Assembly: GCA_002360495.1 (NCBI GenBank)
Contig: DEQO01000011.1
Span: 1 to 23,478 of the forward strand
Length of the DNA stretch: 23,478 nucleotides
Direction of reading: 5' to 3'
DNA from: Flavobacteriales bacterium UBA3364
GTDB lineage: Bacteria > Bacteroidota > Bacteroidia > Flavobacteriales_F > PHOS-HE28
Position 1 is the stretch's first letter. Each line of letters starts with the position of its first letter. The notes below the pieces were generated by a model, which made no database searches, had not been told where the DNA came from, and was given only the letters and a program-made list of their open reading frames with translations. The translations under genes were made by a program, and so were the position numbers. Positions 23,376 through 23,478 of the stretch are shown here, piece by piece.

Positions 23376-23478
23376 CGCGAAAAACGTTTCGCGGAAAGTT
23401 CGGGAGCGTTGAAAGACTGAACATGATCGAGAGAGGCTGCGGCCTCTGTCTGATACAGTTCTTTGACTTATTGTCCAA
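23376..23478 (+). promoter_or_regulatory. probable rRNA operon leader with boxA
   Basis: The leader holds a hairpin CGCGAAA-AACG-TTTCGCG (23376-23393), a second hairpin AGAGGC-TGCG-GCCTCT (23432-23447), and GTTCTTTGACTTATTG from 23458, which resembles the boxA antiterminator found just ahead of 16S genes in Bacteroidota. A further GTTCTTTGA lies at 23262-23270. No rRNA is inside the window. Confidence 0.65.

Noticed and set aside
23140..23478. 112-aa minus-strand open frame at the right edge
   Set aside because: It lies across tandem plus-strand promoters and the boxA-like leader, starts with TTG at the edge and shows no domain.

Overview
The window is a Bacteroidota chromosome segment, most likely from a high-GC Flavobacteriales-type lineage. 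The evidence is: several secreted proteins with type IX secretion (T9SS) C-terminal sorting domains (PNP/PSP motif near the start, 'LASGxYxIR' and a Val/Lys-rich end); a TonB-dependent receptor with a carboxypeptidase-like regulatory domain; the Bacteroidota-style AMP nucleosidase; DUF6249; and promoter elements of the TTG-N19-TAnnTTTG class. No phage, CRISPR, IS or tRNA gene was seen.

Layout. 1-1516 (-): N-terminal part of a TonB-dependent receptor, running off the left edge. 1517-5392 (+): two tandem paralogous 531-aa T9SS proteins. The spaces before and between them hold three headless T9SS tail remnants and two copies of a 94-bp, three-hairpin spacer. 5435-7390 (-): holA and AMP nucleosidase. 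7415-7873 (+): a stand-alone HsdR_N-type PD-(D/E)XK domain protein, divergent from AMP nucleosidase. 7893-11756 (+): a T9SS subtilisin-like protease, a Crp/Fnr regulator and a DinB-family protein, with a perfect FNR-type box between the last two. 11807-17232 (-): a CotH/lamin-tail/T9SS protein, then a lipoprotein amidohydrolase and a polytopic membrane protein whose ends overlap by 4 bp. 17342-20135 (+): small-form purL and a Tpx-type thiol peroxidase. 20139-21076 (-): an ECF sigma factor overlapping a two-TM probable partner. 21241-23180 (+): DUF6249 protein, terminator, mtgA and an SDR oxidoreductase. 23181-23478: tandem promoters and a boxA-like sequence that look like the leader of an rRNA operon starting just beyond the right edge.

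The most unusual part is 1608-5392. The two paralogues have diverged bodies but almost identical tails. Copies of tail plus a hairpin-rich spacer run abruptly into the severed tail of a different T9SS gene, always at the same spacer boundary. Both paralogues also carry long poly-G tracts (8 and 9 G) inside the coding region. Together this suggests a surface-protein locus that exchanges its secretion tails by recombination and may switch expression by slipped-strand mispairing. Housekeeping functions (holA, purL, amn, mtgA) surround it.
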